Source of the DNA: Kalmusia sp. IMI 367209
Taxonomy: Eukaryota > Ascomycota > Dothideomycetes > Pleosporales > Didymosphaeriaceae
Direction: 5' to 3'
DNA: 64,000 bases
Assembly (NCBI GenBank): GCA_027946365.1
Contig: JAPEUQ010000005.1
Span: 2,232,001-2,296,000 of the forward strand
The notes under the pieces were generated by a model, which ran no database searches, was not told where the DNA came from, and saw only the letters and a program-made list of their open reading frames with translations. The number at the start of each line of letters is the position of its first letter. Position 1 is the first letter of the stretch. Below are positions 23,886 to 35,348 of this stretch, piece by piece. The position numbers and the translations under genes were made by a program.

Positions 23886-25229
23886 GGTGAAAGTGGATTC
23901 CGGACACAATGATTAGATTGAATAAGTTGTACTGTAAAAGAAGGTTGCTGGAAATAAAGCGAAAAGATGAGAATAGAAGTTAAGTAGCCAGCTAAGGAAT
24001 GTGGAACCTGCCCGTGGAGAAAAAACTTGAAGGCTACTGAAGGTGGTATTTGTAGTTTGACGATTTCAGGTAGCCATGCTGCAAAAGCACACGAGGCCAG
24101 CAGCCGTTGCGAATCTGGGGCATGATCCGAGCAAGGTGTGCCGACCTCCGCTCTTGGCTGCTGCTGTTGTCACGTAAGAGATCCTCCTTCGTGCACGAGG
24201 TTTCTTGATGCTACAGAGGGGTGGGTGGCTTCCGCGCGACTGGCACTCCAGATTGAGCCATAGTCGGACGATAGCTCCAGACGTGCAAGGCCTGTTTCGC
24301 CGGGGTACCCGTGGGAGTAAACAGAGCCAAACGAGCGTGATGCGTTTTGGGATCGAAGGCCGATGTTTTGTAGGCGTATGGGAGGAGTTTCGTGGTCTTG
24401 GCACGAAAAAGCTTAGCTAAAATCTTGAACGTAGCTTAGCTGCCGCCGCTAGTCTCAGCGTAACGAAGAACTGTGCTCAGACGTTCCTGTTTGGAAGTCG
24501 GCTTTATTTTGTTCTCTCGGCGAAAATGCGATGCGGGTGCCCGTTTAGCGCGCAGGTGAGGGCCCTCTCGCGAGATCTTCGTGTGGAGCTGAAACACACT
24601 TCCCGCGTAACTCAAAGCGGACGGTATGTAGCTACCGTTCAGTTAGACAAAAGTAGAGACGTAATGTAGCTCTGGTTTGAAATTACCGAATAATCCGCAG
24701 TGACAGTCTTCCTCGTGTTCCTCGGAGTTCCTGAAACAGTAAGCGAAGACATCTAGACTCGATGACATTCAAGACGAGGCTGGACATCTGTCTGATCATG
24801 CGGGCAATTGAGAAGTGTGAAGTAGTGTATCAAGGGCGTGTAGAAGTCAGACCGCAGACCTAAAAACAGATGATCGGAGTCCGGTGGGTCCCATATGCCT
24901 GTCATTGCTGGGGTCGCGTTTGGGGTAACGTGCAACGAATAAGAAGTCAGAAAGTAAGTTGGGGCGCGCGCAAAGTCGATTCCTTCTCATAGCAACTTAA
25001 AGTTACTCAGAACATAACGAAGTATCGTCGTGACTTATTGGCCCACTAGCTATTGTTAAATCATGCTGCTTTTCATTGAGATCCATTTCATCAATGTCTT
25101 CGTGGGCAGGTTGCACTTTGTACCGGCGAACAGGATCATTATGCCTCATAAAACTCTTGGCGCCACGAACATTCTCTCGCCTTGGTCGCCTTGGCTGTGC
25201 ATCGGCAGCATCGGCCAATTTGCAAACGA
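23886..25229. other. Intergenic region
   Basis: Promoter side of the secreted repeat protein gene and 3' flank of the acetyltransferase gene. No coding or RNA feature recognised. A short inverted repeat CGGTA-TGTAGC-TACCG near 24621 is probably incidental. Confidence 0.45.
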
Positions 25230-26031
25230 TCATTGGGTTTCTGGCAGCGTTTGGACTGCTTCATCGCGGTCACCCATCTCGGCCATAGGGACCTCAGCCC
25301 CTTGGGCCTCGTCTGCTGCCCACCCTTTCCACTCAATGCCACTAGTGGGGTCCATTGCTGTCTCGATTTTGCGGATGATTTTGGCCGGGTTTCCAGCCAC
25401 GACGGTGAAGTCCGGGACGCTCTTTGTTACGACACTGCCAGCACCAACGACGCTGCCTCTACCAATATTGACGCCAGGGAGAATGACAACATTGCCTCCG
25501 ATCCAACAATCCTCTCCGATATGGATCTCTTTCCCCAGCTCTGGCCCTTTGGTGCCCTGGCGGATTATCGGGTCTAGTGGGTGCGTGCCCGAGTAGAACG
25601 ACACGTTTGGGCCGACAAGGGTTCGGCTGCCCACGCTTATCTCGCACGTGTCCAAGAAGGTCGCATTGAAGTTGATGAAAACATTTTTGCCTAGCTTGAC
25701 GTTGTACCCGTAGTCCATGTTGACTGGAGATTGGACCCAGGGGTCATCTTCGAACAGCCTGTCATCCTCTTCTGGGGTGGCAGCTGAAGGGGGAAGTGCG
25801 GTTTTGTCGCAGAGAACACTGGATGCCTTGTCAGGAGTGTTGTTGCCCGCAATCTTGAGGCAGCACGTACTCCCGGAACAGCTCAGTCAACCTGCGTCGT
25901 GGAACGTCGCCGGCGTTATTGTATCGGGCGCATGCATGCGTGCAACGAGCCCGGTCGGCCACTAATTCGGGAACAAAGGCGTGGTACAGCTCCCCGCGTA
26001 GCATCTTTCGCTTGTTCTCGGAAAGCTCCAT
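25230..26031 (-). CDS. Maltose/galactoside O-acetyltransferase-like hexapeptide-repeat enzyme
   Basis: Two exons, 26031-25871 and 25818-25230, give 249 aa. The 52-nt intron uses donor GTACGT, branch CTGAC and acceptor ATCCAG; without it the protein appears frameshifted, but with it the join is TELFRD-VLCDKTALPP, as expected. The N-terminal maltose-acetyltransferase (Mac) domain starts ENKRKMLRGELYHAFVPEL. The left-handed beta-helix follows: VKLGKNVFINFNATFLD, GPNVSFYSGTHPLDP (catalytic His), IGEDCWIGGNVVILPGVNIG and GSVVGAGSVVTKSVP, ending GNPAKIIRKIE. These enzymes acetylate a sugar hydroxyl with acetyl-CoA; the true acceptor in fungi is unclear. The ATG at 26070 would add 13 residues before the conserved Mac start and is not preferred. 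Confidence 0.9.
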
Positions 26032-26422
26032 TTTTTGCAATGCTCGGTATAACTCGTGATAGATATGCAATGTGTAGGGAGAATGCTGTGGCCTCTCAAC
26101 TATTAAAGGATTGATGCCCTCTCTACCATTAGTGTCATAAAAGCGCTACAATCTGAGCCGTCGGTAGTCGGACCGAGAGAAAGCATCTTATAAGGAAAGA
26201 TGGAGCCAAGCCGCACCGAAAGGAATACATTCGGAACAACTTCGGATGAGAGCGGTGACCTCATATGCCAAGCGAACAACAACACGCGCTCAAAGGCGCA
26301 ACAAACACCAGCTTACTATTGTTCGTACTTTGCGCACATCTACGCCTAGGCGTGCTTTGTTTCCTGCGTTATATCATGTCTTGGTAGTCTCCCTCCCCTC
26401 GTCCTCGTATTCTGTTTGCATT
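26032..26422. promoter_or_regulatory. Divergent intergenic region (acetyltransferase / ICMT)
   Basis: 391 bp separates the start codons of two divergently transcribed genes and must hold both promoters. The right part is pyrimidine-rich just before the ICMT start. I see no well-defined factor site. Confidence 0.5.
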
Positions 26423-27328
26423 ATGGCACAAAATCAGAACGGAGGACCTACCTCCCCGCACGCGGACATTTCGTTGCCAGTGAACCGCCCAACGGAAAGG
26501 GGCGAGTGGACGCCAGAACTCGACTCGAAGCTCCGCGCACAAGAAGCAACCAACGTTCAATTCAAGAGGAACGTGCTCCCGCGCTACCTCTTCCCAGGCG
26601 GCGACCGCGCGCTCGCTGGCATCGCTATTCGTGCCTTCCTACTCGGCGTCTGCGGTGCCCTTGGTTTCCTCCTCACCGCCGGTCTCGTCTACTACGACAG
26701 CCGTCTCTGGCGCCCCTTCTTCTTCCTCGGCGTCCTCTGCATCTTCCACTTCTTCGAGTTCTACACGACGGCTGCTTACAACACGCCCACGGCGTACATT
26801 TCGTCTTTCCTACTCACAAATGGCAGCCGCTACCGCCAGGCGCACACGGTCGCTTTCATCGAGACTACCGTCACGTCGTACTTCTTTCCTGCATGGCAGG
26901 CTCGCGTAAATCCGCCGTCGATTGTCGCTTTGGGCGTAGTCATGATAGTAGTCGGCCAGGTTGTGCGCAGCCTCGCTATGGTGCAGGCAGGGACAAACTT
27001 CAACCACCAGGTACAGCAGCAGAAGAATGAGGGGCACGAGCTGGTGACAACTGGGCTATATTCTGTTTTCCGACATCCGTCGTATTTTGGATTCTTCTGG
27101 TGGGGTCTCGGGACACAGGTTGCATTGGGAAACACAGTCAGCTTTATGGGATATGCAGGCGTACTGTGGTATTTCTTCTATACTAGAATTACGCGTAAGT
27201 CTTATTCTTCGCTTTCTTGGAAAGATGCTAATATGTTTTTAGACGAAGAGAAGAAATTGATAGAGTTCTTTGGCGACGAATACAAGGAGTACAGTGCCCG
27301 GACTCGGGTATGGATACCCTTCATCTGA
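26423..27328 (+). CDS. STE14: Protein-S-isoprenylcysteine O-methyltransferase (Ste14/ICMT)
   Basis: Methylates the C-terminal prenylcysteine of CAAX proteins (Ras, Rho, a-type pheromone) at the ER membrane using S-adenosylmethionine. Two exons, 26423-27194 and 27243-27328, give 285 aa. Several membrane segments are visible (IRAFLLGVCGALGFLLTAGL, FFFLGVLCIFHFFEFYTTAA, VALGVVMIVVGQVVRSLAMV). The signature region is NFNHQVQQQKNEGHELVTTG then YSVFRHPSYFGFFWWGLGTQ, with the conserved RHPSY. The tail HEEKKLIEFFGDEYKEYSAR carries the conserved Glu pair and ends RVWIPFI. The 48-nt intron (GTAAGT...TTTTAG) is a multiple of three and has no stop, so retention would insert 16 residues right before this tail. 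Spliced sequence RIT-HEEKK fits the family. Confidence 0.93.
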   Translation: MAQNQNGGPTSPHADISLPVNRPTERGEWTPELDSKLRAQEATNVQFKRNVLPRYLFPGGDRALAGIAIRAFLLGVCGALGFLLTAGLVYYDSRLWRPFFFLGVLCIFHFFEFYTTAAYNTPTAYISSFLLTNGSRYRQAHTVAFIETTVTSYFFPAWQARVNPPSIVALGVVMIVVGQVVRSLAMVQAGTNFNHQVQQQKNEGHELVTTGLYSVFRHPSYFGFFWWGLGTQVALGNTVSFMGYAGVLWYFFYTRITRKSYSSLSWKDANMFLDEEKKLIEFFGDEYKEYSARTRVWIPFI

Positions 27329-27889
27329 TACATTTAGTATGGCTGCATTTTCGGAATGGCAGCCTCCTATGATTTCTGCGTCGTGAATAGATGTCAGGAG
27401 TAAACGTAGACAGTTACAATGACTATATTTATATGAATTCGAAAGCGCTCTTGTTCTTCCTATGTCAGTACTTCCTGGCATACCCATCACGTATTTATCT
27501 CCAACCTCGGGTCCTTCACATGGAATCTTTTCTCTCGACATTTTGAGTAACGCAACAGTTGCCATCGCCGCCATCGCAGCATGTTCCCCTTCAAGTAAGA
27601 GGATGGGATCTACGGTGCTGAATTTGGACACGACCTCTGGGCAATATTAAACATTAGGTGTCAGGGACTTAAAGAATGTGTGCCACAGACCGTGTATAGT
27701 GAGTTTTCTCGTATTGGCACAGCATGCAAGATGTTGTTCGAGAGATTTATTTGGAAGTATCGAAGATCGCATGTCACGCGCCATTTGATATCAACAGATG
27801 CCAGACTCCAGCAGATAGCCCTTTTGCCAGCCAGAAATACACCAAACGTACACAGGATGCTTATTATAGGAAAACAAGGAAGGAAGCTT
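27329..27889. other. Convergent intergenic region
   Basis: 3' UTR territory of the ICMT (+) and dihydroxy-acid dehydratase (-) genes. Open frames on both strands here are shadows or too short. No terminator-like or RNA feature was recognised. Confidence 0.45.
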
Positions 27890-29761
27890 TTACTCAGCGT
27901 CCGTGACACAGCCATGACTGGCGTCCTTGACGAAACGCGCATACTTGAACAGCGTTCCCTTCTGGTACTTCAGCGGTGGCGCAACGTACTCCTTCCTCCT
28001 CTGCTCCATCTCCTCGTCGCTGACGCTGACATTGAGCAAGTTCTCTTCGGCGTCAATCGTGATTTCGTCACCGTCTCTAACGAGGCCGATGGGTCCGCCC
28101 TCTTGTGCTTCAGGCACGATGTGGCCAATCAAGAAGCCGTGGCTGCCGCCGCTGAAACGACCATCAGTGATGAGCGCGACGTCGTGGCCGAGGCCAGCTC
28201 CCATGATGGCGGAGCTGGGCTTAAGCATTTCTGGCATGCCGGGACCGCCCTTGGGGCCTTCGAAGCGGATGACGACGACAGTCTTCTCGCCCTTCTTGAA
28301 CTCGCCGCGTTCGAGGCTCGAAATGAAGTCGTCCTCGTCGTTGTAGCACCGCGCTTTGCCGGTGAATTTGGTGCCCTCCTTACCCGTAATTTTGCCCACG
28401 GAGCCTCCAGGAGCGAGATTACCACGGAGGATCTGAAGATGGCCAGTCTCCTTAATTGGGTTGCTCAACGGTCTGAAGATCTTCTGGTCGGAGGGGAAGT
28501 CTTGCGCATGCTCCAAGTTCTCTTTAAGCGTCTTGCCGGTGACGGTGATGGTGTCTCCATCAAGGAGACCCTCTTTGAGCAGGAACTTGCACAGTGAAGG
28601 AGTACCGCCAATGTCGTGGACGTCGGCCATGACGTACTTGCCCGAAGGCTTGAGGTCGGCAAGTAACGGGATGCGGTCGCTGACGCTCTGGAAGTCATCG
28701 ATCGTGAGTTTGATGCCGACGGAGTCTGCGATGGCAATCAAATGCAGGACAGCATTGGTTGATCCACCTGTGATGCTGACAAGCACCATTGCGTTCTCCA
28801 GCGATTTCCGGGTGATGATGTCCCTGGGCCTAATATCCTCCTTGAGTAGGTTCTTGATGGCACCTCCTGCAGCCAAGCACTCCAATACCTTCGCCTTCGA
28901 GTTCGCAGTATTGGACGATGAGCCCGGGAGCGTCAAGCCCATGACCTCAATCGCGGTAGCCATTGTGTTCGCGGTGTACATGCCACCGCAAGCTCCTTGT
29001 CCATTGCAGGCGTGCCTGATGATGTCGAAGCGCTGCTCCTCGGAGATGTCTCCAGTGATGAATTGTCCGTAGGCTTGGAAAGCGGACACAATGTCAACCT
29101 GCTGCTTGTCCGCAGGCATTGACGATGCGCAACCGGGCTGGATGGTCCCGCCGTACACCATGAGCGAAGGCCTGTTGACACGACCCATAGCCATAATGAC
29201 ACCGGGCATGTTCTTGTCGCATCCCGGGATGGATATGTTCGCATCGTACCACTGGCCGCCCATGACCGTCTCAATTGAGTCGGCAATGAGGTCGCGCGAC
29301 TGCAGCGAGTAGCGCATGCCCTTTGTACCCATGGAGATGCCGTCACTCACACCAATGGTGTTGAACTGCATGCCCAGCAGCCCCGCGCGCTGCACACCCT
29401 CCTTCACTTTGTTGTTCAGGTCCAGCAGATGCATGTTGCACGGGTTGCCCGAGTACCACACCGACGAGATGCCGACCTGTGCCTTGTTCATGTCCTGCTC
29501 GTCCATTCCGGTGGCGAACAGCATGGCTTGCGAGGCGCCCTGCGACTTTGGCTGGGTGATGCCGCGGCTGACCCAATTGAGCTCATCGTCGGACCTCTTC
29601 CAGCGGATCGCGGAGCTTGAGAGAGCTCGTCTGGTGCAGATTAGCTACAGAGAACAATTATGCGGCTGTCGAGGGCATTGAGCTTACGTCTGGTGCGATT
29701 GCAGACGCGACAAACATCTTGAGCGCAAAAATTGCGCGCCGGAGCGTGCGAGAGGCGGCAT
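27890..29761 (-). CDS. ILV3: Dihydroxy-acid dehydratase, mitochondrial
   Basis: Third common step of valine, isoleucine and leucine synthesis: dehydrates 2,3-dihydroxy-isovalerate and its methyl homologue with an iron-sulfur cluster. Two exons, 29761-29688 and 29630-27890 (57-nt intron), give 604 aa, the usual size. The N-terminus [20 protein letters not shown] is a clear mitochondrial presequence that continues over the splice as [15 protein letters not shown]. Cluster-type cysteines are seen in [21 protein letters not shown] and [12 protein letters not shown]. Further family signatures are [44 protein letters not shown] and [14 protein letters not shown]. The open frame extends upstream of the chosen ATG, but that sequence is not conserved-looking. 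All expected motifs are intact. Confidence 0.96.
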
Positions 29762-30591
29762 TGTGGGCTGCCCGCTGCGGTGTGTCTGACGCCGTGGTAT
29801 AAATATTTGAGCTGTTCGGACGCTTGCACTTCTCCCCGACCGGACCGAACGCCGGTGTAATCCCTCAACGATGATTCGTACGCGTGCCCCACTCACCGTC
29901 ACCACCTCAGGTGCTACAACCTCCATACCTCAAAAAGACTCATCGTTCATCGTTCCTACTTCTCACTGCTAGTGACCTTTGATCAATTTCATGTACTTCG
30001 TAGAGATGAGACCTTCTCATTACCCTAGCCTTCAAACTTCATCATTAGAGAATCGACGCCGGCCTCCGAGATCGGCCGTTCACACTGCAGCAGGATGCAG
30101 TTTCGATCCTTGACTTTGGGTTCAATACGCGAACATTATAAATAATAGAGATTAAGGAAAGAGTTGTGTAGTACTGCGCACATATGAAATCTTTATAAAT
30201 TACTTCAACGAGTGTGTGCGGGAAAAGTTATTACACGATAAAGGCACTCTGGCATCCCTTGACTCTGTCTCTGTTACGCTCCGTTTGACACATATGTGGA
30301 GGCCTGCTCATGGGTCTAATCTCCATATTCTCTTTAAAGACCCCAGTGCCTAATGTTGCGTTGAAGTGAAGTTTCGCCGGGCATTCACTGGCAAGCTATT
30401 GACTGGGCAACCGTCATAGAGCAATTATTCAACAGAGACCCAAACGTCTTCATTCAAGCACCCATTAATATCGCTTCGATTTTATTGCCTTCAACTAGAT
30501 AGCTCTCAATTTCCTACAAAAAAGCTTCCGGTTCGATTAACCCACCAAGTTTCGAAGCGCCACAACCTTGCTGTACATATCTAAATTAACC
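29762..30591. other. Divergent intergenic region between ILV3 and the GH17 gene
   Basis: Holds the promoters of both genes. On the ILV3 side a TATTTATA-like stretch lies about 40-50 bp upstream of the ATG. The middle and right parts are AT-rich. No gene recognised. Confidence 0.5.
29936..29942 (-). promoter_or_regulatory. Possible Gcn4/CpcA-type half match upstream of ILV3
   Basis: The plus strand reads AGACTCA, one mismatch from TGACTCA, the general amino-acid control site. It lies about 175 bp upstream of the ILV3 start, where such control is expected for this pathway. A single near match of 7 bp is weak evidence. Confidence 0.2.
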
Positions 30592-33395
30592 ATGTTATTC
30601 ACGAGTCTTTTGCTCGCTCTACAGTTTTTGGCTACGGTTGCAGCCTACCAGATCCATACTGGGTTCAACTACGGAGCTTTCTGGGGTTCCCCAGCCTCCC
30701 CTAAGCGTTCATGGGAATACGAAGAGATGTTCAAAGCCGCCTATGCACTGAACACATCTGTAGCTTTCGACTCTGCCCGTCTCTTCACCTGTCGACAGCC
30801 TGGCACGACTGATCAACCCATCGAGGCCTTAGGCGCTGCAGTCAAGACACACACGTACATACTGCTAGGCTTCTATCTCGCAGAGGTGAAGGAGTCGGCT
30901 CGTAAACCTGGCCACTCTTACGAGACCAATCCACAGATGCTGCATTACGAACTAAGGGCTCTAGAAAATGCATTCAAAGCTCACGGCCAGAAGCTTGCTA
31001 ATCTCCTTATCGGTCTCTCTGTCGGCAACGAAGATCTCGAAGAGTGGTATGCGCAGAGAGAAACTGGTGTAGATGAAACTGTCATCAAGAGCAATATCGG
31101 TATCGTTCGTGAAGCCATAAGGGGAGGCCGTGTCTTCGACCAGAAATTTCCAAACATCAGCAAGTATATGAAAGATAAGCTGATCGGGCATACAGACACG
31201 GCACCTTATGCTGCCAAAGTCCTGGACGTCGATTTCATTGGCATAAATGCGTACCCCTATTGGAGCCGGGATCCTCCTTCCGTTGCTAAGCAGAGCTATT
31301 TTAGTAGTCTCGAGGCCACGAAGAAAACATCAAGGGGTAAGGAAATCTGGCTTACCGAAGTTGGCTGGCCTTTCAAGGATACTAGGTCCTTAGTCGTTTC
31401 GCAGGGTACCGCGAGCGCGGAGAGCTTGCAGAAGTATTGGAACGATATCGGTTGTGCTGTGTTCGGAAAATACACTACTTTTTGGTTCGAGCTCAGGTTG
31501 GACACCGTATTGGGCCAACCGGACTGGTACGTAAACTTCAAGTACACCTGAAATGCCACATATACACTATTTCCTTGGAAATCTTTCGTTGGATGAAAAT
31601 CTACTGATCATTTGTGTATTATAGGGCTATCCTGGGGGATGGGAACATTCCGCGCATCGACCTAAGCTGTGGTATTGGGAGGAAGGCATGGGAACCTAGC
31701 CGTCGAGATCTCCCTAGTTCCGTGGCTCCCGCAGTCACAGAACCATCTACAGCTTCGAGAAATGTGTCTTCACCGCCAGGATTCTCTCCGTCAGCTCCTA
31801 TCGTTCAGAAGATCTATACCGGCTTCTCTTACGGTGCTTTCTGGTCCGAGAACGAGCCAAAGTTCTACAAAGATTTCCTCCGCCAATTCACGCTTGCGAA
31901 GAACCTGCCCAATGTTCCAGTTCCCTTTAGTAGTGCTCGCCTTTACCAAATTGCACAATGGGGTGCACCGCAGGAGCCCAGTGAGGCTTTCCAAGCGGCC
32001 ATTGAGACCAACACCACACTTCTACTTGGGCTTTGGCTCCCCATCGACAACGAGCTCATAGCACTTGATAAAGCTTTCGAGAAGCATGGCCAAAAGCTTG
32101 TTGACTTGGTTATTGGCATATCTATCGGGAACGAGGACATTTATCGCGGTACGTTACGAATGCCTCTTCTGTATTATGTATCCTCGGTCAAGGCGCTGAA
32201 TTTTGCTGATTTGAATGACCGTATAGGCAGCGATGAATGCACCCAAAAAGAGAATAAGCCTTGCCAAATGGCAGCTACAGCAGATGAAGTCGTGGCTAAC
32301 ATCACGTATGTAAAATCTATCATACAGCAAAAGCCCTGGTACAAGCTCTTCAAGAGCCCGCCACCCATCGGCCATGCTGATATAGCTCGAAATGCGGCTC
32401 TCAAGGAGGCAGACTTCGTCGGTACCAACATCTTCCCATTTTGGCACCCTGATCCCATTGATAAGGCCTGGGAGAGCTTTGAGATTAGCCTTACTGGTAT
32501 TAAAAAGCGGGCTGGCAACGTCCCTGTGTGGATCACAGAGACGGGTTGGCCATCTGCTGGCACCAACGATACAACTGCGAGCCTTGACAATATGCAGAAG
32601 TATTGGTCAACAGTTGGATGCTCGCTCTTCGGTAAATACACCACCTTCTGGTTTGAGCTGGAAAAGGATACACATGATCCTGGCAACTTGGACTGGGGTC
32701 TTATTGATATTCCCTCTCAGGAGCCTAAAATTAAAGATCTAAGCTGCCCTAGTCAGCCTGGTCCTTCTACACTACCATCACCATCTGGACATCCTGGTCC
32801 GAGCCCTTCCACATCTAATCCAGCATGGACTATCCAATCAACTATCTTTTCGGCCACAGCCGAACCATCCTCATCACCATCGGAATCCGTTTCCAAGTGC
32901 AAGCCCGCGATATCTCCGCCTTCTTTCGGCAATACTACCCATATTACGCTCACTTCGATTATTACTGTACAACCGTCAGCAGGTAACGGAGTACCTCTCT
33001 CGAGTAAGAACATCGTCACCGTCACCAGCTACGTAACGATCAAGGCGACTGTTCACTTCACAGAATCTTCACAAACATGTCACATCCCCGCAGCGCCTTC
33101 CCAAACGCCGGTGACGTCAACAGTTTCCTTACAAACACCATCGGCACCGGCGACGTCCAAGCCTGTAGTGTTTGTAATCGAGCCTACAGGGTGCATCACA
33201 GTCTCCCAAGCTGCAAACGGGTCACTCGTCACCATTGCCTCAAACCCGCCTATCAGCGGCAGATGTGTAACTCCCACGTACATTCCTTCTTCGAGAACAG
33301 CTCCCAGTGCTAGTCCCCCGCCCACGTCGACATTGTCTACTATCTCTTCTCATCCCGTAAAGTCCAAGATAACAGTATTTGTTTTCCCTTCGTAA
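30592..33395 (+). CDS. Secreted protein with two tandem GH17 glucan beta-1,3-glucanase domains
   Basis: Three exons, 30592-31526, 31625-32148 and 32227-33395, give 875 aa. The first intron (98 nt, GTACGT...TTATAG) joins GQPDW to AILGDGNIPRIDLSC, parallel to NLDWGLID...IKDLSC at the end of the second domain, which is why one gene is called rather than two. Signal peptide: MLFTSLLLALQFLATVAA. Domain 1 spans about 20-320 and domain 2 about 365-655. Each opens with a matching motif (IHTGFNYGAFW, IYTGFSYGAFW). Each keeps both catalytic Glu: E147 (SVGNED) and E256 (LTEVGWP), E482 (SIGNED) and E591 (ITETGWP). A Ser/Thr/Pro-rich tail follows, with no clear GPI signal. It probably trims or remodels wall beta-1,3-glucan. 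The second intron (78 nt) is a multiple of three without stops. Confidence 0.85.
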
Positions 33396-35348
33396 GTCTA
33401 CCTATATCAGACCTCATCTAAATTCCAGGTCTTTTGTCAATACATGTTCAATCGGCTAAGCTTCCAGCAGACCGGTTCCATCCTCCTCTCAGTAAACATA
33501 ATACAGACCTCTTATGATAATGTTAAAGATGGATTGTCGCCGCAGAGTTGCTAGTCATGTTGCGGTCTAGAATGTTGTATTCGTGTCCCACGAGACAGTA
33601 GCTCTTAGACAAGAGATGAATTTGGTTAACAAAATTCGAATACAGTTGCCAACATGCTTGAATCATTGTGCTCCCCTCGCTAATCTTCACACTACGTCTT
33701 CTCGAAGTCTGCACTATGCCGGTAAGCAACTCCACGTCGAAGAACGAAGCTTGTAGAAACAACCTCATTCTCGCGTGTACTCGTAGAGCTGTCCGAATCC
33801 AATAGTGTGGTGTTATATACTCTTTCTGTTATCGCCTGTTCGAACCCTACTAAAGTGGAGGTTTTTTTTATGTATATTGATATACCACTACGCTTTACAA
33901 CATATTCACCTTATTAGATTTTTTTTTCCCATCCTTACACCACGCCGCTAAGCCTCTCCGCAGAAATGTGCCAGTGTGTTGAAACTGTCACACAGAACCG
34001 TGATATCGTGTGTACTCGCAGCGTTAAGGTAATCATAGACCAGCTACCTCATCTTCACCCGCTCCACGCCCAGCAGCATTGAGGTCTATATGTGGAGCGC
34101 TTTGAATCAGAATTCTTTATATGCTTACTAAAAGCCCAGCCGTATGATGAAAATTCAAGACCATTCATATGCGTCATGTGTACTCTAGAGTAACTAACTT
34201 TGTTCACAATGAAACTCGAACACTTCCAGCTTATCACTGTATTGGTGGTTGAGAACCTTGACGTGTTTCTTTCGCACTCTTCTTCGCACGCTTATTGCCG
34301 TAGAGGAGCCGCTGACACTCTTTCTCGTATACAGTCCTTTCGGCCACCCACATCTTTTACTGCTTATCTAAGTCTCCTCGTAGCTAAGAAAATCCTTCCT
34401 GAGACAATACATTTCTGTCATTGACTGAAGCACCGAGGGAAACAACAGCAATGCTGCGTCTCAAAGCCTCCTGTGAATCAAGGCAATGCACTTCTACTTA
34501 TGACAAAGTCCTTCCTAAAGCTTTGCATTCTTTGCCAGTCTTTAGTCGTAGCCGCCAGCATAGACTACCTTCTCTATACCGTTAGACATGTATAGAAGTT
34601 AGCTCTGTTGTGTAGCATGTTCATTCGGCGAATGGTGTATCCTATGTACTTTGCCGCCCGAGGCATGCACCGAGGAAGCCATGTGCATTTGGCGAGTGGA
34701 GCACCGGGTACGTGGCCACTGCCAACGCATCATTCCTTCCCAGTTGAAAAAAGGACGGCGACCTGTCGTCTTGCTCAGACAGGTTTGCAGGTACGAGGGC
34801 CGTCGACAGACACAAGTAGGATGTTCCAGAGTATAGTGCGTACCTATCGCAATACAATGCGAGGCTGCCATGAGCACATTTTGTGCGTGAGCACTTGTAT
34901 CCGTTCTCGGTAAGCTGTCGATCCTCTTACACTCCGTCATCTTACGAATTATATTGCTGGGCATCCCCATCCAGAAAGTCTTACCCCATTCGCTCCCCCC
35001 AGCGGCCACGATGTCGTGCATCATGCACGCTCGCTTTCGTGCACAATTGGTTATCAGATCCGTACGGCTGCCTCTTGCGGAAGACAGGCGATACCCTCTG
35101 TCTCGCTTACCCCGATAGGCGAGACCGCGGCCATCTCGATTCAAAGACTTCAGAGGGATGGAAAGCTTGAGTTGACAGCATCCTGACTCAGCGCAGGAGA
35201 AGTGGGTATAAAAGAAACGTTATTAGGTAAGTGGATAGGCGGTCTGGTGGTATACTCCACCGCCAGACCGCTTCCTTGTTTACCTGTTCTCCTCTGGCCT
35301 TCGATCGTCGGGGCCGGTCAATACGGAGTGCAATTGACGTCGAGGGAC
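33396..35348. other. Long intergenic region
   Basis: Almost 2 kb with no supportable gene. It has T-runs near 33867 and 33920. A 181-codon minus-strand frame at 34599-35144 has irregular composition and no recognisable domain. An inverted repeat lies near the right end, just before the F-box gene. Confidence 0.45.
35239..35271. repeat. Inverted repeat upstream of F-box gene
   Basis: GCGGTCTGG at 35239-35247 pairs exactly with CCAGACCGC at 35263-35271, and further GTGG/CCAC pairing tightens the loop. It sits about 80-110 bp before the start codon and could form a hairpin in a leader RNA or be a dyad binding site. Confidence 0.6.

Noticed and set aside
25819..25870. Apparent frameshift in the hexapeptide acetyltransferase
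   Set aside because: A 52-nt GTACGT...CCAG intron with CTGAC branch restores the frame and gives the expected sequence, so the gene is intact.
27680..28597. 305-codon plus-strand open frame
   Set aside because: It is antisense to ILV3, whose protein has all family motifs; the frame is a codon-bias shadow.
31527..31624. Two separate GH17 genes
   Set aside because: The second has no signal peptide or plausible start, and a good intron fuses them with a conserved-looking junction.
34599..35144. 181-codon minus-strand frame
   Set aside because: Irregular composition, no domain, no neighbouring exons; judged chance.
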